A stretch of 15,034 bases of DNA from Ardenticatenaceae bacterium (lineage in GTDB: Bacteria > Chloroflexota > Anaerolineae > Promineifilales > Promineifilaceae): NCBI GenBank assembly GCA_020634495.1, contig JACKBR010000081.1:1-15034 (forward strand). The letters are read 5' to 3'. This document shows, one piece after another, positions 1 through 8,001 of the stretch; within the stretch, counting starts at the first letter, position 1; every line of letters begins with the position of its first letter. Under the pieces are notes generated by a model. That model made no database searches, was not told where the DNA came from, and was given only the letters and a program-made list of their open reading frames with translations. The position numbers and the translations under genes were made by a program.

Positions 1-1
1 C

Positions 2-88
2 TTGCAGATTGACTATGATTTGGACGTGGCGCAGGATGAGGTGGGAGCGCAAATTGAGCAGGATATGTTGGCTTATGTGGGGGCATAG
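2..88 (+). CDS. C-terminal end of an unrecognised gene (partial)
   Basis: An open frame enters from the left edge and stops at a TAG at 86-88. The last 28 residues are acidic and end in QDMLAYVGA. I do not recognise the family. The same frame continues past the stop for another 25 codons (89-163, ending ALGGE then TAA), so the gene may once have been longer or the second stretch may be chance. It runs towards the effector operon, which ends in the opposite direction nearby. The frame is short and there is no motif, so the call rests only on the open frame and the hairpin that follows. Confidence 0.35.
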   Translation: MQIDYDLDVAQDEVGAQIEQDMLAYVGA

Positions 89-147
89 GTGGAGGTATGT
101 GGGAAATGGGTGCTGAATTTGCCGACGCTGATTCGTGAGTGTTTAGC

Positions 148-185
148 GTTGGGTGGGGAATAACGGCCGTTTTTCCCCACCCAAC
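148..185. terminator. Bidirectional hairpin between converging genes
   Basis: Two perfect 13-base arms (GTTGGGTGGGGAA at 148-160 and its complement at 173-185) enclose 12 bases that contain the palindrome AACGGCCGTT. The structure lies where a plus-strand frame and the minus-strand coding tail converge, as expected of a shared factor-independent terminator. A short T-run is present inside the right arm but no long U-tract follows. The loop is one of the ACGGCCGT octamers seen throughout the window. Confidence 0.6.
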
Positions 186-186
186 C

Positions 187-261
187 TTACTCTTCCACCC
201 GCTCATACAGCGTGTAGCTGCGGCTGGAGCGGGTGATGTGGTAGGGGAGGATGGTGGGAGA
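187..261 (-). pseudogene. Headless coding tail downstream of cas3
   Basis: Directly after the cas3 stop, the same minus-strand frame stays open for 24 codons (ending SYTLYERVEE) before a TAA at 187-189. Its codons mostly end in G or C (for example ACC ATC CTC CCC TAC CAC), unlike the AT-leaning codons of cas3. It has no start of its own. It could be the stranded end of a gene displaced when the effector block arrived, or a lost extension of cas3. No family is recognised. Being in the cas3 frame has a one-in-three chance of coincidence. Confidence 0.35.
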
Positions 262-2631
262 TCATTCCTGACCAAAGTCCAGTCCTAATTCAGATGTATA
301 GGGCATTTGTACGATATGCAATTTCAGTTCATCATCCCACCGAGTTTTCGCCCTGTTTCGTAGAGCATGAAATCTGCCCCAACTAATGGAGACCAGTAGC
401 CGTTTGGCATCAATCACTTCCCCTTTCTCGACAAAATCATAGTATTCATTGTGCAAGTCAATTGGCAGAATATCTACACCATCAAATAGCTTGTTAAATT
501 TTTCTTGGAAGTCACGGTCGGCGGATGAAAACGGCCGTAATGAACCAATCACCACATCCTCAAATTCTTGGGCGATTTTGGTAAATTCCTTTTGCCAATC
601 AGTGGCAATGTCACCATCATAAATTTCATCTAGCCATTGACCAATAGCACTTTCATCGAGAGGACGGCCGTTTTCTCTGGCTAACACTCGTAACGTTCCT
701 TTAATTAATCGCTCGTCGTAGATATGTTGTCCATCTTGCGGTTCTGTAAAAACATGAACGGGACAAATTCCTTTTTTCATTGCTCGATTGACACGCCCAA
801 AGCGTTGTACCAGCGCCTCTAACGGGGCTGGCTCTGTATAAATCGTGTCCAAGTCAATGTCTAAACTGACTTCAACAACCTGAGTGGCAACTAAGACAAC
901 TGGCTTTTGCTTGTTGCTTTTTGCGCCTGTGTAATCCTGAACCAGCTTCTCCTTTTCCTGACGATCACGTTGATTGAAACGGCCGTGTAACAGCATTACT
1001 TCAATATCTACATTTTTGAGCCGTTCTGAAAGCTCATCATGAACTTGTTGCGCATTGTCCACTAAATTGCAAACAACCAACACAGAGTTACCTTTCCGAG
1101 CATCTGCTTCAATCAAATCCAAGTTTTGCAACAACTCGCCTTCCATCAGTTGGATTTGATGGCGTTGGAAGTCGGCAAACAAACTGGGTGTAGCTTTAAT
1201 GGTAACAGTTGAGCCTAAAGCAGCCACAAGCCATTCTCGAATCAACTTGGGGAACGTAGCAGACATGATGAAGAAACGAGCGTTGTAATAACGGCGCAAA
1301 TATTCAATAGTTTTTAGAATGAGTGCCAGCCGTTTCACTTCATAGGCATGAATCTCATCGAAGATAAAGAGGGCATTGTGATAATCGGTTAGCTGCGCCT
1401 CGTATCCTTTGAGCCGATACATAGCTTTGAGCATTTGGTAAGGGCTGAACACACGCACAGGTGGATAGTTCAGCTGATTTAGGTTTTTCAACCATCGGGC
1501 TTGCTGCGATGCTTTTTTAGGTGTAACTTCTTCATCCCGTTCCATCATCTGCTGATAGAGAGTGAGTAAGGCACGGCCATGTTGCAAACCAACATTTTCC
1601 TCGCCAAAGGTTTCATTGAGCCGCCTTTGCATGGCGTTCATGCTGGCTTGGTAGGGCAATGTATAAAACAGACGAGCCGCTTGATATTGATTGGCTACCT
1701 GACCTGCTGCCCAAAGCAAAGCTGCCTCTGTTTTGCCGCTACCTGTAGGCGCAATGAGCAAAGCCGAACCTTGAGTGATTTCTGCCTCCGTCTGATGGGT
1801 ATGCAGTTTTTCACGAGGAATTTTTCGACTAGTGAGTACATCATCAACCATAAACTGAACTGAAGGTAATTTGTCAGCATGGGCTGATGCGCTGTGATCA
1901 GAATTCATCAATGTGCCACGCAATGTGAGCAAGGGGACAAGAATATCTCCATTGCGTTGGCGTTGTAGACGGCGGAACTGCTTTTGATACTGACCAAGCC
2001 AATATTGAATGCGACTAACCGCATAATCAACAAAAGGGTTTTCTGGTGTGGATGAAACCGAAACAGTGTCAACACCCAGCTTATCTAAACCAAGTTGTTG
2101 CGCCCATGACCAACCACATGTCGTGAGCCAATTGTGTAGACCCAAAAGATGTGCACCTGTAAACCCCTCAAAATGTTCTGCCAACCGTTCTTGTTCATCA
2201 CGGTTATATAACTCTCTGAGAAGATCAGCATCACGATGATGGGAAACGATTGCAGCGGCAGTTAGGAACTTTTCTTCTGGATTTAGCCCTTCAACTATCC
2301 AGTCGAGAAAGGCTAAGGAAAAAACTTCGTGCCGCTGCCCACGCCACTGTTCTTTTCGGGTTTCGTCACCATCTTGGCGGAGAACAGCTTGGAAACCGGG
2401 CATGGCTTTGCCAAAGTCGTGCAAGAAGGCTGCCCAATAGAGGCAATGCCACAATCTGGGCTGACTGATTTGCTGCGGCAAATTGGGGCGCAGGTGCATA
2501 AAGTCGGCCAGTCGCATCAAAACATAGGCTGTATGCTGTGCCAAACTTTCTGGCTGATTGCCCTGCCCTTTATCGGCACTTTTAGCTAACAGAGTGGTTT
2601 CTATTTGATCAGGCCAGGGCTGTAGCTTCAT
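262..2631 (-). CDS. cas3: Cas3 nuclease-helicase, type I CRISPR
   Basis: Cas3 is recruited by target-bound Cascade, then nicks, unwinds and degrades the invading DNA. The protein (789 aa from this ATG) has an N-terminal HD nuclease domain with H33, the H71-D72 pair in LHDFGKAMPGF, H101 and the SHH pair at 131-132. A superfamily 2 helicase follows: Walker A APTGSGKT at 294-301, DEIH box at 425-428, SAT at 457-459, and motif VI QRFGRVNR at 609-616. All key residues are present, so it looks active. I chose the ATG at 2631, preceded by GGGGAAG, over an in-frame TTG five codons upstream. It overlaps the end of cas5 by 23 bases, which suggests translational coupling. It is the last gene of the effector operon. 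Confidence 0.97.
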   Translation of the reverse strand: MKLQPWPDQIETTLLAKSADKGQGNQPESLAQHTAYVLMRLADFMHLRPNLPQQISQPRLWHCLYWAAFLHDFGKAMPGFQAVLRQDGDETRKEQWRGQRHEVFSLAFLDWIVEGLNPEEKFLTAAAIVSHHRDADLLRELYNRDEQERLAEHFEGFTGAHLLGLHNWLTTCGWSWAQQLGLDKLGVDTVSVSSTPENPFVDYAVSRIQYWLGQYQKQFRRLQRQRNGDILVPLLTLRGTLMNSDHSASAHADKLPSVQFMVDDVLTSRKIPREKLHTHQTEAEITQGSALLIAPTGSGKTEAALLWAAGQVANQYQAARLFYTLPYQASMNAMQRRLNETFGEENVGLQHGRALLTLYQQMMERDEEVTPKKASQQARWLKNLNQLNYPPVRVFSPYQMLKAMYRLKGYEAQLTDYHNALFIFDEIHAYEVKRLALILKTIEYLRRYYNARFFIMSATFPKLIREWLVAALGSTVTIKATPSLFADFQRHQIQLMEGELLQNLDLIEADARKGNSVLVVCNLVDNAQQVHDELSERLKNVDIEVMLLHGRFNQRDRQEKEKLVQDYTGAKSNKQKPVVLVATQVVEVSLDIDLDTIYTEPAPLEALVQRFGRVNRAMKKGICPVHVFTEPQDGQHIYDERLIKGTLRVLARENGRPLDESAIGQWLDEIYDGDIATDWQKEFTKIAQEFEDVVIGSLRPFSSADRDFQEKFNKLFDGVDILPIDLHNEYYDFVEKGEVIDAKRLLVSISWGRFHALRNRAKTRWDDELKLHIVQMPYTSELGLDFGQE

Positions 2632-3352
2632 CTTCTTCCCCAACAAAACTCAAGAATTGCAATCCCAACTTATCCCCCTTCTTTTCAGGGGTTGTGGGAT
2701 CAATCCAATATTGTTCCTGTGGTTTTGTGCCAAACCACAAAAACTGGCTACTGTGGATGCGTTCTTGGATGATGAAGTAACGGGCGAAATACGACCGTCT
2801 TCCTGCAAAATTATCCACATAACGCGGCATCAAAACAGCATAACCACGGCTGGTATGTCTATTTGTGCTGTATGGTAGAAGAGTATGTTCAAAGTAACCT
2901 GCATTTGCTTGCTCAAGTTCTATCACTTCTACGCTGGTATAGGTGAATAAATCTTGAGAACGGCCGAGTACTACCACAAAATGAGGGCTGTGAAAAAAGG
3001 GCAGCCAATCAGGTTGGTTCAAGTAAAGCGTCAGACGTGGCTGAAACAAAATCTCGCGGTCAAAAGGATTGACATTGCCTTCTAAAACCTTTGGGTACTG
3101 TGTCCCTTTAAGTTTGCCAGATGAGGGAGACAGCAAGATAGTGTGTTCTAATTCTTTGACTTTAGCCGCATAGGTAAAATGATAGGCAAAGTGTACACCT
3201 ATTGGATCAAACCATTCTCCCAAAGCACTGGCAATATGCCCATAGATGGTGGCTGGCGGAGGCATGACAAAAGTTGGCTGAACTTGTTGGATGAAGTGTG
3301 GGTAGCGGAAGGAGGTCGTAATTCCTTCCGCCACAACTTTAAGGACACGCAT
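2609..3352 (-). CDS. cas5: Cas5 Cascade subunit, type I-B (Cas5t-like)
   Basis: Cas5 is the RAMP-fold subunit that holds the 5' handle of the crRNA at the foot of Cascade. The 247-aa protein starts MRVLKVVAEG and has the family's N-terminal signature, an SFRYPHF segment followed by PPPATIYGHIASAL at about residues 31-44. Length and sequence suit the Tneap-type I-B form rather than the Cas5d endonuclease of type I-C, though I cannot exclude processing activity from sequence. A GGAGG sits six bases before the ATG, and the gap to cas7 is 9 bases, so the ribosome site lies partly in the cas7 end. Its own end overlaps cas3. Confidence 0.93.
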   Translation of the reverse strand: MRVLKVVAEGITTSFRYPHFIQQVQPTFVMPPPATIYGHIASALGEWFDPIGVHFAYHFTYAAKVKELEHTILLSPSSGKLKGTQYPKVLEGNVNPFDREILFQPRLTLYLNQPDWLPFFHSPHFVVVLGRSQDLFTYTSVEVIELEQANAGYFEHTLLPYSTNRHTSRGYAVLMPRYVDNFAGRRSYFARYFIIQERIHSSQFLWFGTKPQEQYWIDPTTPEKKGDKLGLQFLSFVGEEDEATALA

Positions 3353-3361
3353 AGCTGCCTC

Positions 3362-4420
3362 CTATGCTAACCAGGATGGATTTTGTTGCAACGCCTCTAT
3401 CAATGCCTGATATGCCTGACGCGGATGACTAATTTTGATACGATCTTGGTTGGCTGCCCATGTTTCAAACTGAAGGCGTTCCTCATCCAGATAACCTTGT
3501 GTCCACCCCACATAGACATCCGATAGAATTTCGTTGGCAAAGACGGTTAAAGCTTCTTCGAGAGCGGCCGTTTTCATTATGGGTAGTCGGTTATTGTTTG
3601 TACCCACGACATGCCCAAAGACATGATTGCCACCTTTGGTGACAGCCAAAACAACCAATGGTGGCGCAACATCCGTATAGTGGATAGTTTGTTTAGCTCC
3701 TCCTTCTAGTTGAGCTAAACCATCTAATAATGCTGTCACACGCTCCAAGCGGGCATCATCACTCAAGCGATAAGATTTATCGGCTTCATTGTGTTCTAAT
3801 TCGGCCGTTTCTGCTTGCTCTTGGCGAGTTTGGTCTAAATTGCGAAAACCAGTTTTTTGTTTATAGGAAAAAGTGCCAACATCATGCAAGTTCAGCGAGA
3901 ATAAGCCACGCAAGGTTGCCCGATAAAATTGATGTTCATGAGGAACAGGATCGCCTTCATGCCGTGACATAACCCCGAAATCTTCGGTTAGCGTTACTGG
4001 CGCAAGGGAAACCAATGTACTGACTCGAAATGGTGAAACGCGAGTGATGGTATCATTGGTGGGTGTTTCGTCCTGGCGTGATTCATCTGCTTCCCGTGCT
4101 TCTTTGGCTGATGTTTTCTTTGAGGGCGCACGCATGTAGCCGAACAGATCGTCATCCCAATATTTGAGTGGGTTGGCATCAGTATAGGCCACTTTTTCTT
4201 CTCGGTAGATAGGAGCAGCTTGCCATTTTTCATTAGTTTCCAGGGTCATGCGCAACCAATATCGAAATGCTTGTGCCGACACATAAGGCAATGCCCCTTC
4301 CTTTGTACGAATAACTTTTACACCAACCGTATTGTCTGTACGTGCGCCAGGGATACTTCCCAGGTTATTCAAAGCTGATGCCGGAGCATCAATGAGCAGT
4401 AGACCAGTAATAAAAGACAT
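3362..4420 (-). CDS. cas7: Cas7 Cascade backbone, Cst2/DevR family
   Basis: Cas7 polymerises along the crRNA spacer to form the Cascade backbone. The 352-aa protein begins MSFITGLLLIDAPASALNNL, with the G..TDNTVGVKVIRTKEG and PYVSAQAFRYWLR segments typical of the Cst2/DevR branch of Cas7 used by type I-B Tneap systems. A lysine- and acid-rich stretch at about residues 98-117 is probably a disordered loop or thumb insertion. Translation starts at an ATG with a perfect AGGAGGA seven bases upstream. The gap to cas8 is 18 bases and to cas5 is 9, so all are surely on one transcript. The assignment to Cas7 is firm; subtype is by resemblance. Confidence 0.93.
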   Translation of the reverse strand: MSFITGLLLIDAPASALNNLGSIPGARTDNTVGVKVIRTKEGALPYVSAQAFRYWLRMTLETNEKWQAAPIYREEKVAYTDANPLKYWDDDLFGYMRAPSKKTSAKEAREADESRQDETPTNDTITRVSPFRVSTLVSLAPVTLTEDFGVMSRHEGDPVPHEHQFYRATLRGLFSLNLHDVGTFSYKQKTGFRNLDQTRQEQAETAELEHNEADKSYRLSDDARLERVTALLDGLAQLEGGAKQTIHYTDVAPPLVVLAVTKGGNHVFGHVVGTNNNRLPIMKTAALEEALTVFANEILSDVYVGWTQGYLDEERLQFETWAANQDRIKISHPRQAYQALIEALQQNPSWLA

Positions 4421-4438
4421 TTGTTTATCCTCCTGAAA

Positions 4439-4810
4439 TTATGATTCGTTTTCTTCGTCGCTAACTTCAACATCGGCGACAGCATCTTGATTAGCACTTA
4501 GCCAGCCATTTTTATACAGTTGCTCAACCAGGCGAATAAGTACAAGATCACGCGCTAACCGCCAATCTCTGCTGGACAGTTCTTCACCATCCTCGAAGAT
4601 GCTAATGTAACTATCTAACGTGAGAAAGGGTTCGTGGCCGCTTTTGACATAGGCTGTGTTCGCTTTGATGAGACCGTTTCGCAAATAGGCATATCTATTT
4701 TCTACATAGAAAGCGCGGAAAAAGCGTTTGTCATTTTGCGTTTTAATGTAGTCGGCTAGAGCATCACCTAATCGGCGAATCTGTTCTATTCTCTCGGTTT
4801 CCATATACAT
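4439..4810 (-). CDS. cas11: Probable Cas11 small subunit from internal start in cas8
   Basis: An in-frame start inside cas8 would give a 123-aa protein equal to cas8 residues 374-496 (MYMETERIEQ to the acidic end DEENES). A perfect AAGGAGG lies at 4814-4820, three bases before ATG 4810 and nine before a second ATG at 4804, so the second start (121 aa) has the better spacing. The product is predicted mostly helical, as Cas11 is. Large-subunit genes of types I-B, I-C and I-D are known to produce their small subunit this way, and no separate cas11 is visible here. The site's two arginine codons are both AGG, which creates the ribosome site. Actual translation is inferred. Confidence 0.75.
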   Translation of the reverse strand: MYMETERIEQIRRLGDALADYIKTQNDKRFFRAFYVENRYAYLRNGLIKANTAYVKSGHEPFLTLDSYISIFEDGEELSSRDWRLARDLVLIRLVEQLYKNGWLSANQDAVADVEVSDEENES

Positions 4811-5929
4811 GATCCTCCTTAAAAAACAGTCTGTTAATTTCCATGAAACCAAATGGGCTTCTTTCTGGGTTGAATAATCGCCACGAGGGTCGGTTTGATC
4901 TTGACGGGCATATTTGTATGCCTCGCGCAAAAAGTAGGTACGGATAAAGCGACGGCCGTTTCGGTACGGGTCTTCTGCCAAACTGAATAGATCTTCATAC
5001 AGCCAATTACGATCTGGCCGGAAATCTGCTGGAGCTTCCTTTTGCTTACTGGTCTGCTTGAACCGCACCCACGCCAAGTGTTCAATTTGTTGCCATACTA
5101 ATCTATATTTTGCACTATACATCTCAGCTAGATATTCAATCAATTGTGAAGGCAAATGATAAATATCCAAACCCGCACCCTGACCACTATTCGTCATGTA
5201 ATAAGCTGTAACGGAAAACGGTTCTTCATCATCCAGTTGTTCTTGGCGCATATCCAGAGCATCTAACAGGGTTTTAATAATCAAAGTTCGGTATTTTAGA
5301 TATGGCTCGGACATTTTCTTACTGTTTTCCAGTTGAGCCATCTGGATTGCATACCGATTTTCCTCTAGAAATTGGTGAGCAAAATAAACCATAATGTCTG
5401 GGCTATCAGAATGAATAGAGAGTGTACGTCCGCCACATTTCACACTTCCCAACGGATACGCTTGGATAGCAAGTAATGCCAATCCAGAAACAGGCAAACC
5501 AGCATCCCCTCCAGGATGAAAGTTTATCGTTTTCTCCCCAGTTTGCATGGGCATGTGCTGACGGAAAACCCGACCATGCTCTAACTTGCCATCTGCATCA
5601 AAGGGCACATCAGCAACTGGCAAACCTAGAAAAACGCCTTTTTCTTCTAGTACTGGCGTAGACTTTCTAAAAGAACGTAAAACCCGTTCACTATATATAT
5701 TCCGTTTCTCTGGTGTTTTTTTGAATCCAGGCTGAGTAAAGCCAGCATTGATTGTAAAGGTGATACTTATGAATCCAGTAAAAATTGGATCGGTATAAAG
5801 TTGGTGCATGTAATCTGCCGCATTTTCTAGGTCATCGTCGGTTAACTCTTGTGGCAAGTTTTTGTTGGCAAAGGCAACAATGGTGGCAATACCCACATCT
5901 AAAATAGGGTGTCCTGTATATTCAAGCAT
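4439..5929 (-). CDS. cas8b: Cas8b large subunit, Cst1 family
   Basis: Cas8 is the large Cascade subunit that reads the PAM and recruits Cas3. The 496-aa protein opens with YTGHPILDVGIATIVAFANK, the N-terminal pattern of the Cst1 (CXXC-CXXC) family, and keeps the NFHPGG...GLPVSGLALLAI core near residues 136-155. The family's paired CXXC zinc motif is absent: the only cysteines are C165 and C368. The ATG overlaps the regulator's stop by 8 bases (ATGCTTGA), so it is translationally coupled to the upstream gene. The C-terminal quarter is probably also made separately as Cas11. The codons lean to A and T more than in cas1 or cas4. Confidence 0.9.
   Translation of the reverse strand: MLEYTGHPILDVGIATIVAFANKNLPQELTDDDLENAADYMHQLYTDPIFTGFISITFTINAGFTQPGFKKTPEKRNIYSERVLRSFRKSTPVLEEKGVFLGLPVADVPFDADGKLEHGRVFRQHMPMQTGEKTINFHPGGDAGLPVSGLALLAIQAYPLGSVKCGGRTLSIHSDSPDIMVYFAHQFLEENRYAIQMAQLENSKKMSEPYLKYRTLIIKTLLDALDMRQEQLDDEEPFSVTAYYMTNSGQGAGLDIYHLPSQLIEYLAEMYSAKYRLVWQQIEHLAWVRFKQTSKQKEAPADFRPDRNWLYEDLFSLAEDPYRNGRRFIRTYFLREAYKYARQDQTDPRGDYSTQKEAHLVSWKLTDCFLRRIMYMETERIEQIRRLGDALADYIKTQNDKRFFRAFYVENRYAYLRNGLIKANTAYVKSGHEPFLTLDSYISIFEDGEELSSRDWRLARDLVLIRLVEQLYKNGWLSANQDAVADVEVSDEENES
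4814..4820 (-). promoter_or_regulatory. Internal Shine-Dalgarno inside cas8
   Basis: On the minus strand the bases read AAGGAGG, formed by consecutive codons TTA AGG AGG ATC, followed by ATG TAT ATG. It is as good a ribosome site as the one before cas7 and decides the proposed Cas11 start. Confidence 0.75.
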
Positions 5930-6455
5930 TATGTTGCTCCTGTTTTTTCATACCTGTTTGGTGACGTTGATGCACTTCCTCCCGCAACCACAACGGCCGT
6001 TTTACCCACACATTCCCGCCATAATAAAGTAGCCAACTGATCATCTCTGGCGTGATGCCAACGTGGAAGGTGATTTGAATACGGCCGTCGGTCAACTCCT
6101 CGCTTTGTTGACTGTTGTGCCATTGCTCTTCGGCTACCCATCGCCCAGCCTCTGGTTCAAAAATCAAGACAACATCCTCAGGCTCGGTGGCTGAACCGCG
6201 CATTAAGCCCCAGCCTGTTCCCAAATAATCATTTACATCAAAATCAGGGGCAATTGTGTAAGCACAATCGAGGATTTCGGCTTCCTGAATACGGTCTACT
6301 TTGAATTGGAGAACCTGCCCTCGTTTGTGATCGTAGGCAATCAAGTGCCAGGAACGGCCGTAAGGCATAATGTGGTACGGCTCAACAATGCGTTCTGAAA
6401 CCTTGCCGTCTCGTGAACTTGTTGAATAAGCGATCTGAATTTGCTTTTGTTCTAG
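5922..6455 (-). pseudogene. WYL regulator, C-terminal half, cut off by IS1182 element
   Basis: This is the ligand-sensing half of a WYL-domain transcription regulator. From the break it reads EQKQIQIAYSTSS, then the core GRSWHLIAYDHKRG with W-H-L in place of the canonical W-Y-L, then VDRI. It ends eight bases into cas8. Its in-frame 5' partner lies at 8037-8529 across the inserted element. Rejoining across a single CTAG gives 1,023 bases, exactly 341 codons with stop. A frame beginning inside the element (TTG at 6512 or ATG at 6503) could still yield this half alone, with no clear ribosome site. WYL regulators often sit beside CRISPR operons and sense nucleic-acid ligands. Confidence 0.9.
6452..6455. 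repeat. Target duplication of IS1182 element, left copy
   Basis: CTAG here matches CTAG at 8037-8040. Deleting the element and one copy restores the regulator frame, which supports a 4-base duplication of a palindromic target. Confidence 0.85.
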
Positions 6456-6549
6456 CAGGCTGTCGGAAAAGTATCTTCTGACAGCCCAATGATGGGTAAA
6501 CATCGATTTCAAAAAATCAAAACAGCCAGTTTGTCACTTATATCAACCT

Positions 6550-6565
6550 CAAAATCATGATTTTG
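6550..6565. repeat. Perfect 16-base palindrome near IS left end
   Basis: CAAAATCATGATTTTG is its own complement. It lies in the non-coding end of the insertion sequence, between the transposase stop and the terminal repeat. Its role is unknown; a transposase or host protein site is possible. Confidence 0.5.
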
Positions 6566-6599
6566 ACAGGGTTTGCCGTCCCGTTTTCGGGCATCAGGC

Positions 6600-6620
6600 A
6601 GGGGGCAACGACAGCCCCCT
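6600..6620 (-). terminator. Hairpin at the transposase stop
   Basis: AGGGGGC at 6600-6606 pairs with GCCCCCT at 6614-6620 around a 7-base loop, overlapping the transposase TAG. It would slow transcription leaving the element towards the effector operon, but there is no U-tract, so termination is unsure. Confidence 0.4.
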
Positions 6621-7977
6621 AACCAATCTGCAAGGTGTGCAGTCGTTTCAGGTTGTAAGCCAGGCAGACCAGCGACCACTCGCCACCAGCAGCGAACAAA
6701 CCACGCAGAGAAAACTGACGAAAACCCAATGTTTCTTTGATAATGCCAATGACCGGCTCCACCGTCGATTTACGCAAGCGGTAAAGCGCCTTGCCAATTT
6801 CGGTACGCAACTTGTAAGCCATTTGCTCTTTAACCGAAGCATCATCTGGCAGCGGGTCGGCCGTATCGAGAAAAAAGTTACGCCAGCCCTGATGATGGGG
6901 ACTGCGTCCAGTGGCGATGTAAGGGTCAATGCCTCGTTCTTCCAGGCCAACGATGTTGTCGGTGCTGAAATAGCCTGTATCCAAATTGGCCGTTTTCGGT
7001 TGTCCCAATTGTGGCGGCACGGTAGCGATAGTGGGCAAGGCAGCTTGTTTGTCGTTGGCATGGTCGCACAACCAGTTGCCGACTATGAGACGGCTATCGT
7101 GTTCCACCACAACCTGGACATTATAATGTTGGTCAAAACCGCTGTTTGTCGCGTTTTTCATGATACGCGATTCAGGGTCGGTGAAGTTGTATTGGTCTTT
7201 ATCGCGTGGTCCTGGTGTTGGCGGGTTGGGGGGTATCCCCGGTGGTTTTCGCCCCTTCTGAGCCGCTTTTTCTTCTCGCGCCTGCATGTTAGCGTCATAT
7301 TCGGCTTTCTCGGCTTCGTAGCGAGCTTGCGCCCGCGCCTCCAACACCTTTTTCGCCTCGGCCAACCGTTCCAATTGCCGCTTCCGTCGCTCAATCTCGT
7401 CAAAGATGTTCAGTTCATCTGGCAATTGCCCACCATCGGCGGCTTCGGCCAACGCGAATAACTCATTGACTTCGGCTTGCAGATACGCTTCGATAGCCAA
7501 CAGTCGTTTATGGCTAACCGCTTTGCTCTTGGAGGCATCGGCATGGATTTTGCTGCCATCCAGACTGACATTGCCCAATTGCACATGCCCCATCTCATAC
7601 GCCAGCAGCAAAACCTGGATAAACAGTTCTTTCAATTCGGCCAGAAACTGCTTGCGGAAATTGGCTATTGTGTCATGGTCAGGATGCATGTCACCGGCAA
7701 TGTAGCGGAAGGGGAGTACCTCGTAGGTTGCGCGTTCAATCTTGCGCGAACTGAAAACGCCCGTCGCATAACCGTAAACCAACAGCCCCACCAGTATTTC
7801 TGGAGCGTAGGGTGGCGCACCTTGGTCACGGTACTGCTTGTAAATGGACTGTAAATCAAGTTGTGATATGAGCATCACAATAAATCGAGCCAAATGGTCG
7901 GGTGGCAAAGCATCACGCAAAGTGATTTGCAAGTCAAGGGTCTTTTCGTAGTCCGCGATTTTGAATTTTCTGGTCAT
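6619..7977 (-). CDS. IS1182-family transposase
   Basis: A DDE transposase of 452 aa that would cut and join the element's ends. The catalytic triad is visible: D140 in VSLDGSKIHADASKSK, D333 in NLDTGYFS, and E407 in YRLRKSTVEPVIGIIKE (the Y..R....E signature). The QYNFTDPESRIMK segment at about 262-274 and the charged helical insert at about 196-240 between the first and second aspartates are typical of the family. No frameshift or stop interrupts it and its length is normal, so it is probably active. The start is an ATG at 7975-7977, just inside the right end of the element. Confidence 0.95.
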   Translation of the reverse strand: MTRKFKIADYEKTLDLQITLRDALPPDHLARFIVMLISQLDLQSIYKQYRDQGAPPYAPEILVGLLVYGYATGVFSSRKIERATYEVLPFRYIAGDMHPDHDTIANFRKQFLAELKELFIQVLLLAYEMGHVQLGNVSLDGSKIHADASKSKAVSHKRLLAIEAYLQAEVNELFALAEAADGGQLPDELNIFDEIERRKRQLERLAEAKKVLEARAQARYEAEKAEYDANMQAREEKAAQKGRKPPGIPPNPPTPGPRDKDQYNFTDPESRIMKNATNSGFDQHYNVQVVVEHDSRLIVGNWLCDHANDKQAALPTIATVPPQLGQPKTANLDTGYFSTDNIVGLEERGIDPYIATGRSPHHQGWRNFFLDTADPLPDDASVKEQMAYKLRTEIGKALYRLRKSTVEPVIGIIKETLGFRQFSLRGLFAAGGEWSLVCLAYNLKRLHTLQIG

Positions 7978-8001
7978 GCTCGAAGTTTACCCCGAATTCA
8001 T

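Noticed and set aside
187..261. Coding tail as a remnant of the missing cas6
   Set aside because: No Cas6 glycine-rich loop or other signature is visible in 24 residues; identity cannot be supported.
4820..4826. Slippery heptamer T TTT TTA in frame in cas8, suggesting programmed -1 frameshifting
   Set aside because: The -1 frame stops within about 20 codons, and the AAGGAGG is downstream rather than upstream; internal initiation explains the site better.
6637..7461. Long plus-strand open frame opposite the IS1182 transposase
   Set aside because: It lies wholly inside the well-supported transposase, has no family motif and no ribosome site of note.
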